Assembly (NCBI GenBank): GCA_947258385.1
Contig: CAMYII010000040.1
Location: 154,511-218,510 of the forward strand
From: Acidiferrobacterales bacterium
Lineage (GTDB): Bacteria; Pseudomonadota; Gammaproteobacteria; Acidiferrobacterales; SZUA-150
Reading direction: 5' to 3'
Length of the DNA: 64,000 nucleotides
This document shows positions 37,082 through 46,779 of the stretch, in pieces (the first letter of the stretch is position 1; each line of letters starts with the position of its first letter). The notes beneath the pieces were generated by a model. That model was given only the letters and a program-made list of their open reading frames with translations, ran no database searches and was not told where the DNA came from. The translations under genes and the position numbers were made by a program.

Positions 37082-37764
37082 ACCTTCTCCCCGATAAAGG
37101 TATAACCAGATCCCCAGACAGTTTTTATGAATCGCGGTGGTTTTGTAGTGTCGTGCAGCTTCTGGCGGAGGCGACTGATGAGGATATCGACCGAGCGTGA
37201 AAAAATCTCGACCTCCATACCGCGCAAGTGGTTGAGAATTTCATCGCGTGTAAACACCTTGCCGGGATAACTGGTAAACATCACCAGGGCTTCATATTCC
37301 ATTGTGGTCAGGCTTAGAGGCTTGCTGTGCAAATGGGCACTACGCTGATCGAGGTTGATGTCCAGATCCTTGAAGCGCAGCTGCTGCGCCTTCTGCTCCC
37401 GGGTGCCGACCCGGCGCAGCACTGTTTGTATGCGCGCCACCAGTTCTCGCGGTTCAAACGGCTTGGGCAGATAATCATCGGCGCCCAGCTCCAGTCCCAC
37501 TACGCGGTCGGTGAGCTCGCCGCGGGCAGTGAGCATTATTATTGGTACGATGCTGTCCTCGCGAATGCGCCTGCATACCTCGAAACCGTCCATCTCCGGC
37601 AGCATGATGTCGAGCACGACCAAATCCGGCTTTTCTTCTCGCAGCAGTTCCAATCCGGCACGAGGATGGACAGCGCTGATGAGCGCCAGATCAAATCGCC
37701 GGAAGTACTCGGTCAGTAGCCCGGCCAATTTGGCGTCGTCATCTATCAGCAGAATTTTAGTCAT
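37078..37764 (-). CDS. OmpR-family response regulator
   Basis: 228 residues from the ATG at 37764. The receiver domain shows the acidic pair Asp8/Asp9, phosphorylated Asp52 in VVLDIMLPEMDGF and Lys in YLPKPFEPREL. The C-terminal winged helix has the recognition stretch FSRSVDILISRLRQKL. It is divergent from the Spy-like gene, and a triple GTTAC repeat lies between. Phospho-transfer comes from the kinase encoded in the overlapping downstream gene. Confidence 0.92.
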   Translation of the reverse strand: MTKILLIDDDAKLAGLLTEYFRRFDLALISAVHPRAGLELLREEKPDLVVLDIMLPEMDGFEVCRRIREDSIVPIIMLTARGELTDRVVGLELGADDYLPKPFEPRELVARIQTVLRRVGTREQKAQQLRFKDLDINLDQRSAHLHSKPLSLTTMEYEALVMFTSYPGKVFTRDEILNHLRGMEVEIFSRSVDILISRLRQKLHDTTKPPRFIKTVWGSGYTFIGEKV

Positions 37765-37805
37765 CGCGCACAGTATACCGCCGTGCCGGCGTGACACCAG
37801 CGCCC

Positions 37806-37830
37806 GTTACAAATGGTTACAAATAGTTAC
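37806..37830 (+). promoter_or_regulatory. Triple GTTAC direct repeat, likely response-regulator site
   Basis: GTTAC occurs at 37806, 37816 and 37826, spaced exactly 10 bp (GTTACAAATG GTTACAAATA GTTAC). One helical turn between direct half-sites suits OmpR-family dimers. It sits between the divergent regulator and Spy-like genes. Confidence 0.7.
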
Positions 37831-37917
37831 CCTGGTGAAAAGAACGGCGCGAGAACTTCCCCTATGCTGGGCCGGTATTTGAAGCACACGTCACTTCATT
37901 TCTTTAGGAGATTACCT

Positions 37918-38352
37918 ATGATGAGCAAAGCAATAAAATTCGGCCTCTTCAGCGCCATTATCGGCATGTTATTCGCAGCGACGGCCTGTCACCGGTCGCC
38001 TGAGCACAGGGCTGAGCATATGGTCAAACATGCCGCCGACAAATACGACTTGAGTGATGAGCAGCGCAGCAAACTACAAGACGTTGTCGACACCGCGATT
38101 ACTGCACGTAGCCAAATGCACGAGGCGCATACCGCCAGGAAACAGGCGCTGATCGAGATGTTGGTCTCGGACAGCTTTGATAAAACCCTGGTGAAGCAGG
38201 CTATGGAGGATGCCTGGGCCAATATCGACGCCTTGTCCCCGGCCGTGATCGACAAGGTTGCCGAGTTCCACGCCAGTCTGACCCCGGAACAACGCGGCGT
38301 CATAGCAGAGGATATACAGGAGCATAAAAGGAAGCACCACCATTTCCATTAA
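37918..38352 (+). CDS. Spy/CpxP-like periplasmic lipoprotein
   Basis: 144 residues with a lipobox (ATAC, Cys24) after a hydrophobic signal. The mature protein is helical and charged: LSDEQRSKLQDVVDTAI, ALIEMLVSDSFDK and ASLTPEQRGVIAEDI are LTPEQ-type motifs as in Spy and CpxP, and the tail is His-rich (HKRKHHHFH). Such proteins act as periplasmic chaperones and modulators of Cpx-type systems. The ribosome-binding site TAGGAG precedes the first ATG. A terminator follows at 38439. Confidence 0.82.
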   Translation: MMSKAIKFGLFSAIIGMLFAATACHRSPEHRAEHMVKHAADKYDLSDEQRSKLQDVVDTAITARSQMHEAHTARKQALIEMLVSDSFDKTLVKQAMEDAWANIDALSPAVIDKVAEFHASLTPEQRGVIAEDIQEHKRKHHHFH

Positions 38353-38438
38353 TTCGTCGTTTGAGGTGGGCTTTGAAGGTCGGCGTGATTAGATATTAAT
38401 CGCTCCGACCCTTTTCTCGCCGGCACAGGCTTAATGAA

Positions 38439-38477
38439 GCCGGAGTGATAAAACAACAATCACTCCGGCACCTTTTT
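38439..38477 (+). terminator. Rho-independent terminator after the Spy-like gene
   Basis: An 11-bp perfect stem, GCCGGAGTGAT with ATCACTCCGGC, with a 9-base loop, then ACCTTTTT. Confidence 0.8.
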
Positions 38478-38506
38478 CCGATGACGGTAATACACTCACA
38501 CAGAAA

Positions 38507-39592
38507 CTACCGAACAAATGCCAGACCGAATGGGTTAATCCCGACTGTAATCGAGCCTGTCAGTACCGGGCGCCGGGAAACCTTGTCGATATCATATATC
38601 GATACTTTGTCCGCTGCGCCGCCCGAAGGGGTAAGATACAACTTATACCCATTTGTCGTCAGCGCGATATTATGCGGTGTCGGAAAGGGCGTGTCGACGG
38701 CCTCACCGATAACGCTGTTTGCACGTGTGTCGATGGCATACAAACCGGCGCTTCCACCGCCTGGAAGATTCGTCGTATAAAACGTGCGCCCGTTACGCGG
38801 CATGCCGGCCCCGTGGGCTCCCGGCACAGGAATAACGGTCTTGAGCGACAGATTATCGCGTTCCAACACGTAGACCGCGCTGCTATTTTGTGTCGGCACG
38901 TAAAGCAGCTTGTTGCGTCGACTCAAGGACAGGTGGGGGTCCTTCCCGACCGCCGCCCGGCCGATCTCCTGAAAGGAATCGGTGCTGAACTTCAGTACAT
39001 AATCATAAGCACCCGGAAACCCAACCATGCTGACATAGGCAAATTCACCGGATGGATCCAGGATTACGTCATGCGGTTTGCCGTTCATGACTACGAGGTC
39101 AGCCGGCATTGCCACTGTAGCGAGTACCTGCAACGTAACTGGATCGATAACGGTTGCCGTATTGTCAATATCATTATTCACCCACAATTGATTCTCTCCG
39201 GGATCGACCCACATATGAAATACACCACGCCCTGTCGGAATGTAGCCTTCCACATCGAAGGTCTGATCATCAAAGATAGCGACCCGGTTATTGGCACGGT
39301 CACCGACGAATACACGATTGGTTTTCGCCGAATGGACCACGTACATCGGTTCCGGGAGAATGCCCTCGCTGGGCAAGGAAAAGTTGCCGATGAGACTGTC
39401 TGAGCGGACATCAATGACGGAGATTGTGCCTGATCCCCGGTTGGCGGTGACGATCTTGCCCTGAATACCTTCTCCTGCGGCGGCAATTTGAGTCACACTG
39501 CCGTTGGCCACGGTCTCCTTGGCTTAAGACACGCCCATAAACGAAAAAATACCGAGTACCGATACTAAGCACCATTTTCTAAAATATAACAT
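38507..39592 (-). pseudogene. YncE-like beta-propeller with stop in the signal peptide
   Basis: An ATG at 39592 with GGAG upstream begins a signal peptide (LVSVLGIFSFMGVS) that meets TAA at 39526-39524. The same frame then runs to 38507 as a propeller of about 330 residues with YVTN/YncE-type repeats: GTISVIDVRSDSLIGNFSL, RVFVGDRANNRVAIFD, YVPTQNSSAVYVLER, GKPHDVILDPSGEFAYV. A GTG at 39511 has its own AAGGAG and could give a cytoplasmic product without a signal. The gene lies next to the cytochromes on the same strand. Confidence 0.8.
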
Positions 39593-39611
39593 TAGCTTTC
39601 TCCATTTTCTT

Positions 39612-40142
39612 TTGGCGATCCCCTCAAAAAGCCAGGGCGGTCAGCCGAATACACCGGTAGCAACCCAAGTGGCACAAGGTGGTGGCAAGACGCCCTGCTG
39701 CTGTTTTCTGGGACTTGTAAGTTAGTACAGCGAACCTTTCCGCTCCATCGACATCCGAGCGCAGCGGAGGGGGGCGGGGTCGGGTCACACGAACCTCGAC
39801 AGAGGCGGCGAACCGATACACACCTTGGCAATCGAACCCCCTACATTTGGCCAACGAGCTAACTGAAAGTTCCTAAAAGGCCTGCAAGGTTCCCAAAAGA
39901 GTTCGAATCAACCGAAGTAATTGAAATACTGCAAGAAAGTGATAAGAACGAGGCAGAATAACACCATAAGCGGTATAAATTGGCTGATAAAAACATTGCG
40001 TGCCTGAACGACGTGAAGAAATGCCATTGGGGTGTCAATACCTTCCTGCTCCCGGCCACGGCTGGCCCGCGGCCGGGGATGACATCGGTGTGGTCCCGCT
40101 CACGTAGGGCTCTTCCCTTAAACCTATAACCCTTGATCCCCT
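39612..40142. other. Gap holding repeat copy
   Basis: 531 bases with no gene. The repeat at 40001-40105 occupies its right end; the rest is unrecognised. Confidence 0.5.
40001..40105. repeat. Interspersed hairpin repeat, 40-kb copy
   Basis: A segment of about 105 bp that aligns along its length with 62441-62549, with a central stem (CCGGCCACGG-CTGGCCCGCGGCCGG). A partial third copy is near 32225-32290. Confidence 0.7.
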
Positions 40143-41255
40143 CTAAGGCGTTGTCAGGCAGTTTGCCTTATATGCGGCCTTGATCTCGTCTTGTAACTGC
40201 AGCATATCAACCCAAGGCCCATATAAATGCTCGACTACAGGAAACACTTGCGGATACCTCACATCGGGTTCGGCGGTGCTGCAGCTGTCGATATATTCCT
40301 GGTAGTTCGATCTCGGAAAGAAGACGGGATAGCCGGCATCGACACGTTTCTTCATCCAGTTCGGTGCCCCATCGGGACCCACGCCGGACCAATCGGTGAG
40401 ATGATTGAAATACGCCGGCCTGTCTTGAGTTATGACATAGGCCATGACATCCCAGGCATCCTCGATGCTCAGTTGGGTCTCGGGTTTGGTAGCATCGCTA
40501 CGCCCATAGGGCATATTGCCTTTGACAAAACGCACCCCGGTACGCAGACGGTTCATGCCGGCGCCATTATTAAAACTATCCGGTCCCCACAACGCCGGGT
40601 AGATAAAGGATTGCGTATTGTGATCCCAGACCCCTTGACCGTTTTCGCCATGACACGGCATGCACTGCTCCAGGTAAATCTCACGCCCGCGTACCGGATC
40701 GGCGGCACGTGCCATATCGGGTACCTGGATGAATCCCTGACCCTTCACCTGGGTCCAGTCATCCACCTGCATGCCGGTGGCCAGCCAGTCGAAATAGGCA
40801 ATCATGGATTGCATCTCATAACTGTCCTCCGGCAGTTGCCGGCCATCAATTGAATTCATGGACCGTTGCATGCAGCCGTTGATACGGATGGGCACATTGC
40901 GGTATTCATTGGTACGGGACGAAAAGATACCGGGATCCGCGTACTTATAAGACACCACCGACCAGGGACCGGCATAAGCGGCCTTGCCTTCATCCAGATG
41001 GCAGTTGGAGCACGCGAGTTTGTTGCCCGTAATGTGCATTGCGCTTTCCGCACCCAGATACTTATAGGTCTCGGTCAACAGCTTCTTGCCATATCGGATC
41101 ATGTCGCCCTCGGGCGTATCGGGAATATCAGCCTCATTTGGCGCGATCCAAGTCCCCTCAAAGCCGTCTTCGGGAGGGGGCGGCGGCTTGCCCGCCTGGG
41201 CTATTGCGCTTATTGCCAGTATCGAAGCAGCTAAAGTCATAACAAATTTGTTCAT
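40143..41255 (-). CDS. TsdA-like dihaem cytochrome c
   Basis: 370 residues with a Sec signal (about 1-21). It has two CxxCH haem sites, CSNCH (82-86) and CMPCH (198-202). The TsdA-type block INGCMQRSMN with Cys128 corresponds to the unusual cysteine ligand of the active-site haem in thiosulfate dehydrogenases, and NMPYG (Met248) to the second haem's ligand. The family links two thiosulfates to tetrathionate, or the reverse. It is 42 bp after the pentahaem cytochrome gene. A divergent substrate is possible given that the chain continues about 100 residues past the second haem region. Confidence 0.8.
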   Translation of the reverse strand: MNKFVMTLAASILAISAIAQAGKPPPPPEDGFEGTWIAPNEADIPDTPEGDMIRYGKKLLTETYKYLGAESAMHITGNKLACSNCHLDEGKAAYAGPWSVVSYKYADPGIFSSRTNEYRNVPIRINGCMQRSMNSIDGRQLPEDSYEMQSMIAYFDWLATGMQVDDWTQVKGQGFIQVPDMARAADPVRGREIYLEQCMPCHGENGQGVWDHNTQSFIYPALWGPDSFNNGAGMNRLRTGVRFVKGNMPYGRSDATKPETQLSIEDAWDVMAYVITQDRPAYFNHLTDWSGVGPDGAPNWMKKRVDAGYPVFFPRSNYQEYIDSCSTAEPDVRYPQVFPVVEHLYGPWVDMLQLQDEIKAAYKANCLTTP

Positions 41256-41297
41256 GGCTACAATCCTTTTCAGTAAAACAACAGATCCAGGGCTGAC

Positions 41298-43286
41298 TTA
41301 CTTACCACCACCTTTATAGCCGGGTGCGGTCCAGGCGGTGGAGGCCATGACATAAGGCTCCGCCATACCGGTATTCAACCAGGCATCGAGCAGGTTCATG
41401 CCTTCATCGGCGAGAAAATCATTGCTCCGGGTATTCGCCCGATACAGAAACTGGATGTATTCCCAGCTCGTGGGTTGATACAACAGATCGATGGTTGCCG
41501 TGACCGCACCGGCGGGGGGATAGAGCGGGACGCGATCCCAATAGTCATACGTGCCACCCGCACCGGGATTTCCGAACTGATCCGCCGGCACTGGCAGGGC
41601 ATTGCGCCGGCGGGCCTCATCATAACTCATGCCATAAGGCGGAATTCGGTTGTCCTTGGCCAAATAGTTGTTGAGCACGAAGTGGAAGGTCTCGTGATAA
41701 CTTCCCGGCTCATGCTTCGCCAGCTGCTCCAGGGTCATGGAGACCTCGCCGCTAACGCGGTCGAAACTCAAGGGCAGATCCTTGGACACGCCCAGCCCGA
41801 GCAACTGCTTGGCCCATTCCTGGGTCATGGCGCCGTGGGCCTCGTAGATGCGGGTTTTGGGATCGTGCAGATCGAGAATGGTTCGCACTTCGGTAGACGT
41901 ACCGTTGATATCAACCGTGAGGGGACCATAGGCACCGTCCTCGCGCAGCAATATGCCCTCGGCGTCATACCATTTCATGTTCAGCCACATACGCCGCCCT
42001 TCAGGATACCCGGAGATGAGCTTATGGCCGGTGAGGTTAGTCACTTTCAGCGTACCGTCATTCACCTTGATGGTCACCGCCTGCTTCAGGTTGGCCTTGG
42101 CGCGTTCGATACCATCGGCCATGGCGGCGATCTGATCCGCACTCAAGCCGCCACCCAACCTCAGTTTGCCCTGCGCATCCAGGTACTGAATCGCGACGGG
42201 CGTCCAATAATTACCGCCCGTCAAATCGTGTTGCGGCAGGTCTTTACGCAGTTTGGGCTGGTTATGAATGCGGCTCGCGGCCTCACCCACCACCGGAGGC
42301 AAATGACAGGTCTGGCAACTAAAATAGCGCTTCGTGCCGTCCTCGTAGTTGCCGTCCTTACCGGCCAGCAACGCCTTTTCATAAACGTCTTTGATCACGC
42401 CGGCCTGCAGATCCTCTGGCAGTTTTTTATAGTCGGACACCAGGGTCTGGGATAACAGACCGGCCTTGTATTCGCTAAAGGTACGCTCCACGATCCCGTA
42501 CTGATGGGGAAAATTGTTAAAGGCGGCCTTGGTCTCAAGCGATGACCCCGGCACACCGCTATAGCTGCCGGGTTCAAGCGGCACTTGGGCACCATTATTA
42601 TGCGCCAGGTCCCCGACCGCCGGATTAGAGACGTCGTGACACGTGCCGCAAAAGTCCACCGAACGATGGTAGTTGGAATCCAAAGTGGGATGTCTGGCGA
42701 CCGCATCGCTATAGGGACCCAGTTTGTCCACGTCGTCCCATAATACGTATTGCGCCGCACCGTAATAGCCGAGCGCAGGCGAGCCTTCGTCATTGGCGAT
42801 GAAAGGCGGGTTCTGTACCCCCAGGTGCTCGCTTTGATCCGGGTTCGTGAACCGATGGCAGGCGTCGCATTCAATACCGTCATGATCACGGTTAGTCAGC
42901 GCGGAACCATCGGTGGGAACCGAACGCCCCGCGAGCCAGCCGGATGGAGAATGGCAACGGATACATAAATCACCCGAGCCATCAATATCCTGTTCCGCCA
43001 CGGCCAGGGTCGCCCAGAACAGGGGGTCGCGACCGGCATGGGACATCATGCTCCCCTGCCAGTTATGGCTTGGCTCCACGGCGGAATTGTAGCCACCGTG
43101 ACAAAAATGGCATTGCCCCGCTGGATCCAGGCTATTGAAATCACCTGGCTGAGGAACGGGACTGCTGACCTCCCGGGGTTGTGTACCGGGCATCTTAATC
43201 TCATTGGGCACCACATCGGCAGCCAGCAGCAGTACAGGCTTGAGCAACAAGATTAATGATACTGCGAAGATATAGTGCTTCATCAA
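41298..43286 (-). CDS. Pentahaem cytochrome c, exported
   Basis: 662 residues with a signal peptide (cleavage near LLAA-DVV). Five CxxCH motifs: CHFCH (59), CIRCH (108), CDACH (140), CGTCH (213) and CQTCH (324). The last 330 residues have no haem and contain a beta-rich region (VTIKVNDGTLKVTNLTGHKL). The layout, haems in the first half and a large C-terminal domain, resembles periplasmic multihaem oxidoreductases. I do not recognise a named enzyme. It forms a unit with the TsdA-like gene and lies downstream of the AraC gene. Confidence 0.85.
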   Translation of the reverse strand: MMKHYIFAVSLILLLKPVLLLAADVVPNEIKMPGTQPREVSSPVPQPGDFNSLDPAGQCHFCHGGYNSAVEPSHNWQGSMMSHAGRDPLFWATLAVAEQDIDGSGDLCIRCHSPSGWLAGRSVPTDGSALTNRDHDGIECDACHRFTNPDQSEHLGVQNPPFIANDEGSPALGYYGAAQYVLWDDVDKLGPYSDAVARHPTLDSNYHRSVDFCGTCHDVSNPAVGDLAHNNGAQVPLEPGSYSGVPGSSLETKAAFNNFPHQYGIVERTFSEYKAGLLSQTLVSDYKKLPEDLQAGVIKDVYEKALLAGKDGNYEDGTKRYFSCQTCHLPPVVGEAASRIHNQPKLRKDLPQHDLTGGNYWTPVAIQYLDAQGKLRLGGGLSADQIAAMADGIERAKANLKQAVTIKVNDGTLKVTNLTGHKLISGYPEGRRMWLNMKWYDAEGILLREDGAYGPLTVDINGTSTEVRTILDLHDPKTRIYEAHGAMTQEWAKQLLGLGVSKDLPLSFDRVSGEVSMTLEQLAKHEPGSYHETFHFVLNNYLAKDNRIPPYGMSYDEARRRNALPVPADQFGNPGAGGTYDYWDRVPLYPPAGAVTATIDLLYQPTSWEYIQFLYRANTRSNDFLADEGMNLLDAWLNTGMAEPYVMASTAWTAPGYKGGGK

Positions 43287-43545
43287 AGCGACCTCCTCCC
43301 TACCGTTTCACCGTCTCACACAATCGTTGCATGAGAGTCCTGTTCCAATCGAAACAACGGCTAGTTTAAGAACGCACCGTCATTCTAAGTGCCTTATTAT
43401 CAGACTCATTAGCAGTAGCGCTATGAGTTGCTTGCACAACACTGGAAGTATTCTGCAAGCTGCTTATTGCATTCAGTGCAGGAACGACGGACTAGACCAT
43501 TAAACTTGTTTAGTGTGCCGAAAGAGAAAGTAATACAACTGTGGA

Positions 43546-44340
43546 TTAGCCTGGCTGGTGCTTGAGACGGAAGGCGGAGGGGGATATGCCGACATAACGA
43601 CGGAACATACGAGTAAAATGGGAGTGGTCGTTGAAACCGACCGCAAACGCGACATCGACCACAGAGGCGCTTGGATGTTGCAATAGCTTTTGTGCCTTCT
43701 CGATACGATAGCGGATGAGGAGCTCGCGAAATGTCAACCCCTGTTCACGCTTAAAGGCACGACTGAATTGGCTCGGTCGCATGCCGCATAATTTGGCCAC
43801 TTCGGTACAAGACATTTTCTCATGGTAATGGGTCTCGATGTAATTCAAGGCCGGAAGCAGGCTGTTTTGCTTGTCACCTTTGGCACGAAAGCGGACGTCC
43901 CTGGGAATCGTGCGCTGCGGCATTAACATTTCCCAGGGGGCACGGTCCTTCACCCCTTCTAACATCCCGGAAAGATGGGTTACCCGATGACAAATATCCT
44001 GCGTGGCGAGGGGCTTTACCAGGTAGTCCCAGACACGACTGCGCAAGGCCCAGACCGCCAGGGCCTCGGAGTGCTGTTCAGTCAACATAATGATGGGCAG
44101 CGAGGGACAATGGAGCTTGGTCTGCTGCAGCGTATTCAGGCCGGAAAGATCTGGATAATCATACTCAAAAAAGAGCATCTTGGGGCGTACATGGGAAACC
44201 GTAGCGGCAACATCAACAGGCTCTCTGAGAACATGAATCCGATGATGTTTCGTCCCACAATATTTGGACAGATCAGAAAACAGGCTCGATTCGGTCCTTT
44301 GATGTCTGAGATCCACCCAAAGCAGATTTGTTGCTTCCAT
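43546..44340 (-). CDS. AraC-family regulator with atypical receiver domain
   Basis: 264 residues. The N-terminal 120 residues follow a response-regulator receiver fold: PKMLFFEYDYPDLSGL, IIMLTEQHSE and LVKPLATQDI. The usual phospho-Asp is Glu59 and only one Asp is left in the acidic pocket near residue 10. The C-terminal AraC domain (about 160-262) has two helix-turn-helix motifs: CTEVAKLCGMRPSQFSRAF and VVDVAFAVGFNDHSHFTRMF. It lies between the divergent cytochrome and SoxB-like groups, so it is the likely regulator of both. Confidence 0.85.
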   Translation of the reverse strand: MEATNLLWVDLRHQRTESSLFSDLSKYCGTKHHRIHVLREPVDVAATVSHVRPKMLFFEYDYPDLSGLNTLQQTKLHCPSLPIIMLTEQHSEALAVWALRSRVWDYLVKPLATQDICHRVTHLSGMLEGVKDRAPWEMLMPQRTIPRDVRFRAKGDKQNSLLPALNYIETHYHEKMSCTEVAKLCGMRPSQFSRAFKREQGLTFRELLIRYRIEKAQKLLQHPSASVVDVAFAVGFNDHSHFTRMFRRYVGISPSAFRLKHQPG

Positions 44341-44931
44341 GCTGTAACCTCTCCATGTTTCTTTATCAAAACTGTTGATCGCGATTGACTAAGCAGCTCA
44401 GTCAACAAAAACCTTCAGACCAAGACGGATTATACTCATATTTTATTCCCCAGCATTTAACTTGTCACGCAAACGGCATAATCGCTAAATGTGTTTGATT
44501 TGACGTAGTTTGAGTCGACAAGAAGCAAACAATGACAACTTGCTATCTGCCGCTACCGACTAATGGTATGCATCAACCGATGATCGTATAACACAGAGAA
44601 ATCATTCCACCCTTTTGCAACAAACTCCTAGACCCCGGCCGCCCAGCGCTGCCATGGTAACGACCATGACTGAACAGCAAGGAACCTCAGTTCCCGCAAG
44701 AGGATTTTGCCATGTTCTATTCGCTATACCCGCATGAGTCCCACCACGCACTGCGTCTGCTGCATTAGGTAAAGCGAAGCGCCCCCACCAAAGAAGCAAG
44801 AGTCGACGCACAGCCTGTCGCGGGAATTGCGGGCCCGGTTTTTCTGTGGGCGAGACTAGGACTCTCGATAATTAACCACAATTAACGCATGGAATTAGTT
44901 TTACCCTATCCATTCTCAAAAGGAGATGCTC
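44341..44931. promoter_or_regulatory. Divergent promoter region between AraC and SoxB-like genes
   Basis: 591 bases without a gene I can support, unusually long for a divergent promoter. It includes A/T-rich stretches near 44430-44530 and a GC-rich stretch near 44640-44840. It should hold the promoters of both the araC-type gene and the SoxB-like operon. Confidence 0.4.
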
Positions 44932-46677
44932 ATGAAGCGCAAACCGCTATCAACCCTTGTACTGATGTGTAGTCTGCTTAGTTACGCTTTGCTACCGGGG
45001 GCCTATGCCGCCGGCAAGCAAGGCGATGACAATGCCATGCAATTAACCCTCATCCATATTGGAGACATCCATGGACATTTGATTCCCCGCCCACATCTGC
45101 GCAGCGACGGCAACGGCCAGATGCAGGGCGGTCTCGCGCGCATGTTCACCAAGATCGAAGAAATCCGGGCGCAGCACAAGTACTCCCTGTTAGTCAATAC
45201 CGGCGATACCATCCAAGGCTCGGCCGAGGCCCTGTACACCGAGGGCCAGGCCCTGGTGGATGTGATTAACCAATTCGACATCGACTATTTTGCACCCGGC
45301 AATTGGGAGTTCGTCTACGGTACCGAACGCTTCCGGAAATTGTTTGCCGGCAATGAGCCGGTGGCACCGTGGCATGCGCTGGCGGCCAATCTGTACTTTG
45401 ATGGCGAGCCCTATGCCAATAAAACCGGCGAGCGCGTGCTGCCACCGTATGCCATCGAGCAAATCGACGGCATCCGGGTCGGCATCCTGGGCTTCACCAC
45501 CGAGCGTGGCCCCAAGGTGATCGGTGCCGAGGTGGTACAAGGCTTTCGCTTTACCAAGGGCGACGCCGAAATGGCCGAGTTCGTCCCGCTGCTGCGCGAT
45601 CAGGTGGACGTGCTGATCGTGATCTCCGAGCTGGGCCTGGCCAATAACATTCGCCTGGCCGAAGCCAACCCTGGCATCGATGTGATTCTATCCTCGGACA
45701 TGCACGAAGAGACCCCCGAGCCCGTCGTCACCACGACCGGGACCCTGATCGTGGAAGAGGGTCAGGATGGCACCCGGGTGGGCGAACTGACACTGACCAT
45801 AGCAAACGGCGAAGTGTTGGGACGCGAGTTCACCATGCATACCGTTGACACCGATATTCCGGAACACAAGGCCATCGCCAAGAAAGTGGCCGACGTGCGT
45901 GAATCCTTTGTCACGGGTCCCGGCTTCGAGCCACATCTCAATCCCATCAATGGCACGGTACTCAAGACACCGATCGACACGGTAATCGGCTATGCCGATA
46001 TCGCCCTGCACCGCTCTAATTTTTCCCACGAGGAAATGCCGGCAGTGATCGAGGGCTCGTCACACGACTTTCTCGCCGACGTATTCCGCACCATGACAGG
46101 TGCCGATCTGGGTGTGATCCGCGGCTTCCGCTACGGGACTCACATCGCCCCCGGGCCGATCAAGCTGGAAGACATCTACCATTACGTCGCCATCGGTCCG
46201 TTCATCGCCAAGGGCGAAGTCACGGGCCAGCAGATCAAGAACGTACTCGAGAACTCCGCCGATGGTTCCTTGAACCCCGATGTGTCGCAATGGCGCGGGG
46301 GCTGGTTATTCGGCTGGGGCGGCATAAAGTTCGATCTCTATCCGCATGCACTCAAAGGGGAACGGGCACAGAATATTATGGTACAGGATGCCGAGACCCA
46401 GATGTGGGCACCCTTGGACCTGAGTGTCACCTATACCTTGGGCGGCTATAACTATGCCTCCGAACCCGACCTTATTAATAAGATACCGGCCAATAATGTA
46501 CAGGTCTATACCGACGCTGACGGTAATCCGGTGGAGGGAACCGAAGTGGTGGCGGAATACTTGAAGACCAACACGGCGAATCCCGAGTTGAACCGTATTC
46601 ACCTCATGTCTCCGCTGCCGGGACCGCTATACGGCAATCCGGAAATCCAGCCACTGCACGGTGTGCCCACCTATTAA
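44932..46677 (+). CDS. SoxB-like metallophosphoesterase, copy 1
   Basis: 581 residues; the ATG at 44932 has AGGAG at the right distance, unlike the one two codons earlier. A signal peptide ends near GAYA-AGK. The calcineurin-like domain has the metal motifs GDIHGHL, NTGDTIQGS and GNWEFVYG; in 5'-nucleotidases the last reads GNHE, and the Trp is what I associate with SoxB. The C-terminal 5'-nucleotidase-type domain contains GFRYGTHIAPGPIKLEDIYH. SoxB hydrolyses sulfate from carrier cysteine S-thiosulfonates; here no SoxYZ carrier is present, so substrate is open. Confidence 0.82.
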   Translation: MKRKPLSTLVLMCSLLSYALLPGAYAAGKQGDDNAMQLTLIHIGDIHGHLIPRPHLRSDGNGQMQGGLARMFTKIEEIRAQHKYSLLVNTGDTIQGSAEALYTEGQALVDVINQFDIDYFAPGNWEFVYGTERFRKLFAGNEPVAPWHALAANLYFDGEPYANKTGERVLPPYAIEQIDGIRVGILGFTTERGPKVIGAEVVQGFRFTKGDAEMAEFVPLLRDQVDVLIVISELGLANNIRLAEANPGIDVILSSDMHEETPEPVVTTTGTLIVEEGQDGTRVGELTLTIANGEVLGREFTMHTVDTDIPEHKAIAKKVADVRESFVTGPGFEPHLNPINGTVLKTPIDTVIGYADIALHRSNFSHEEMPAVIEGSSHDFLADVFRTMTGADLGVIRGFRYGTHIAPGPIKLEDIYHYVAIGPFIAKGEVTGQQIKNVLENSADGSLNPDVSQWRGGWLFGWGGIKFDLYPHALKGERAQNIMVQDAETQMWAPLDLSVTYTLGGYNYASEPDLINKIPANNVQVYTDADGNPVEGTEVVAEYLKTNTANPELNRIHLMSPLPGPLYGNPEIQPLHGVPTY

Positions 46678-46709
46678 ACGGCCACGGCAAATATAACCTT
46701 TCGCCACAT

Positions 46710-46734
46710 CGGCGGGTGCCTCTGGCATCCGCCG
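46710..46734 (+). other. Intercistronic stem-loop
   Basis: An 11-bp stem, CGGCGGGTGCC with GGCATCCGCCG (one G-T pair), and a three-base loop between the two SoxB-like genes. There is no T-run, so it may stabilise or process the transcript. Confidence 0.6.
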
Positions 46735-46779
46735 ACGCGGCCCAAGGCCAACACGGCCATCCCTTAGGAAGAGGACACC

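Noticed and set aside
41475..42455. Long plus-strand ORF of 326 codons
   Set aside because: It is the antisense of the pentahaem cytochrome gene. The product has low-complexity composition and no domain.
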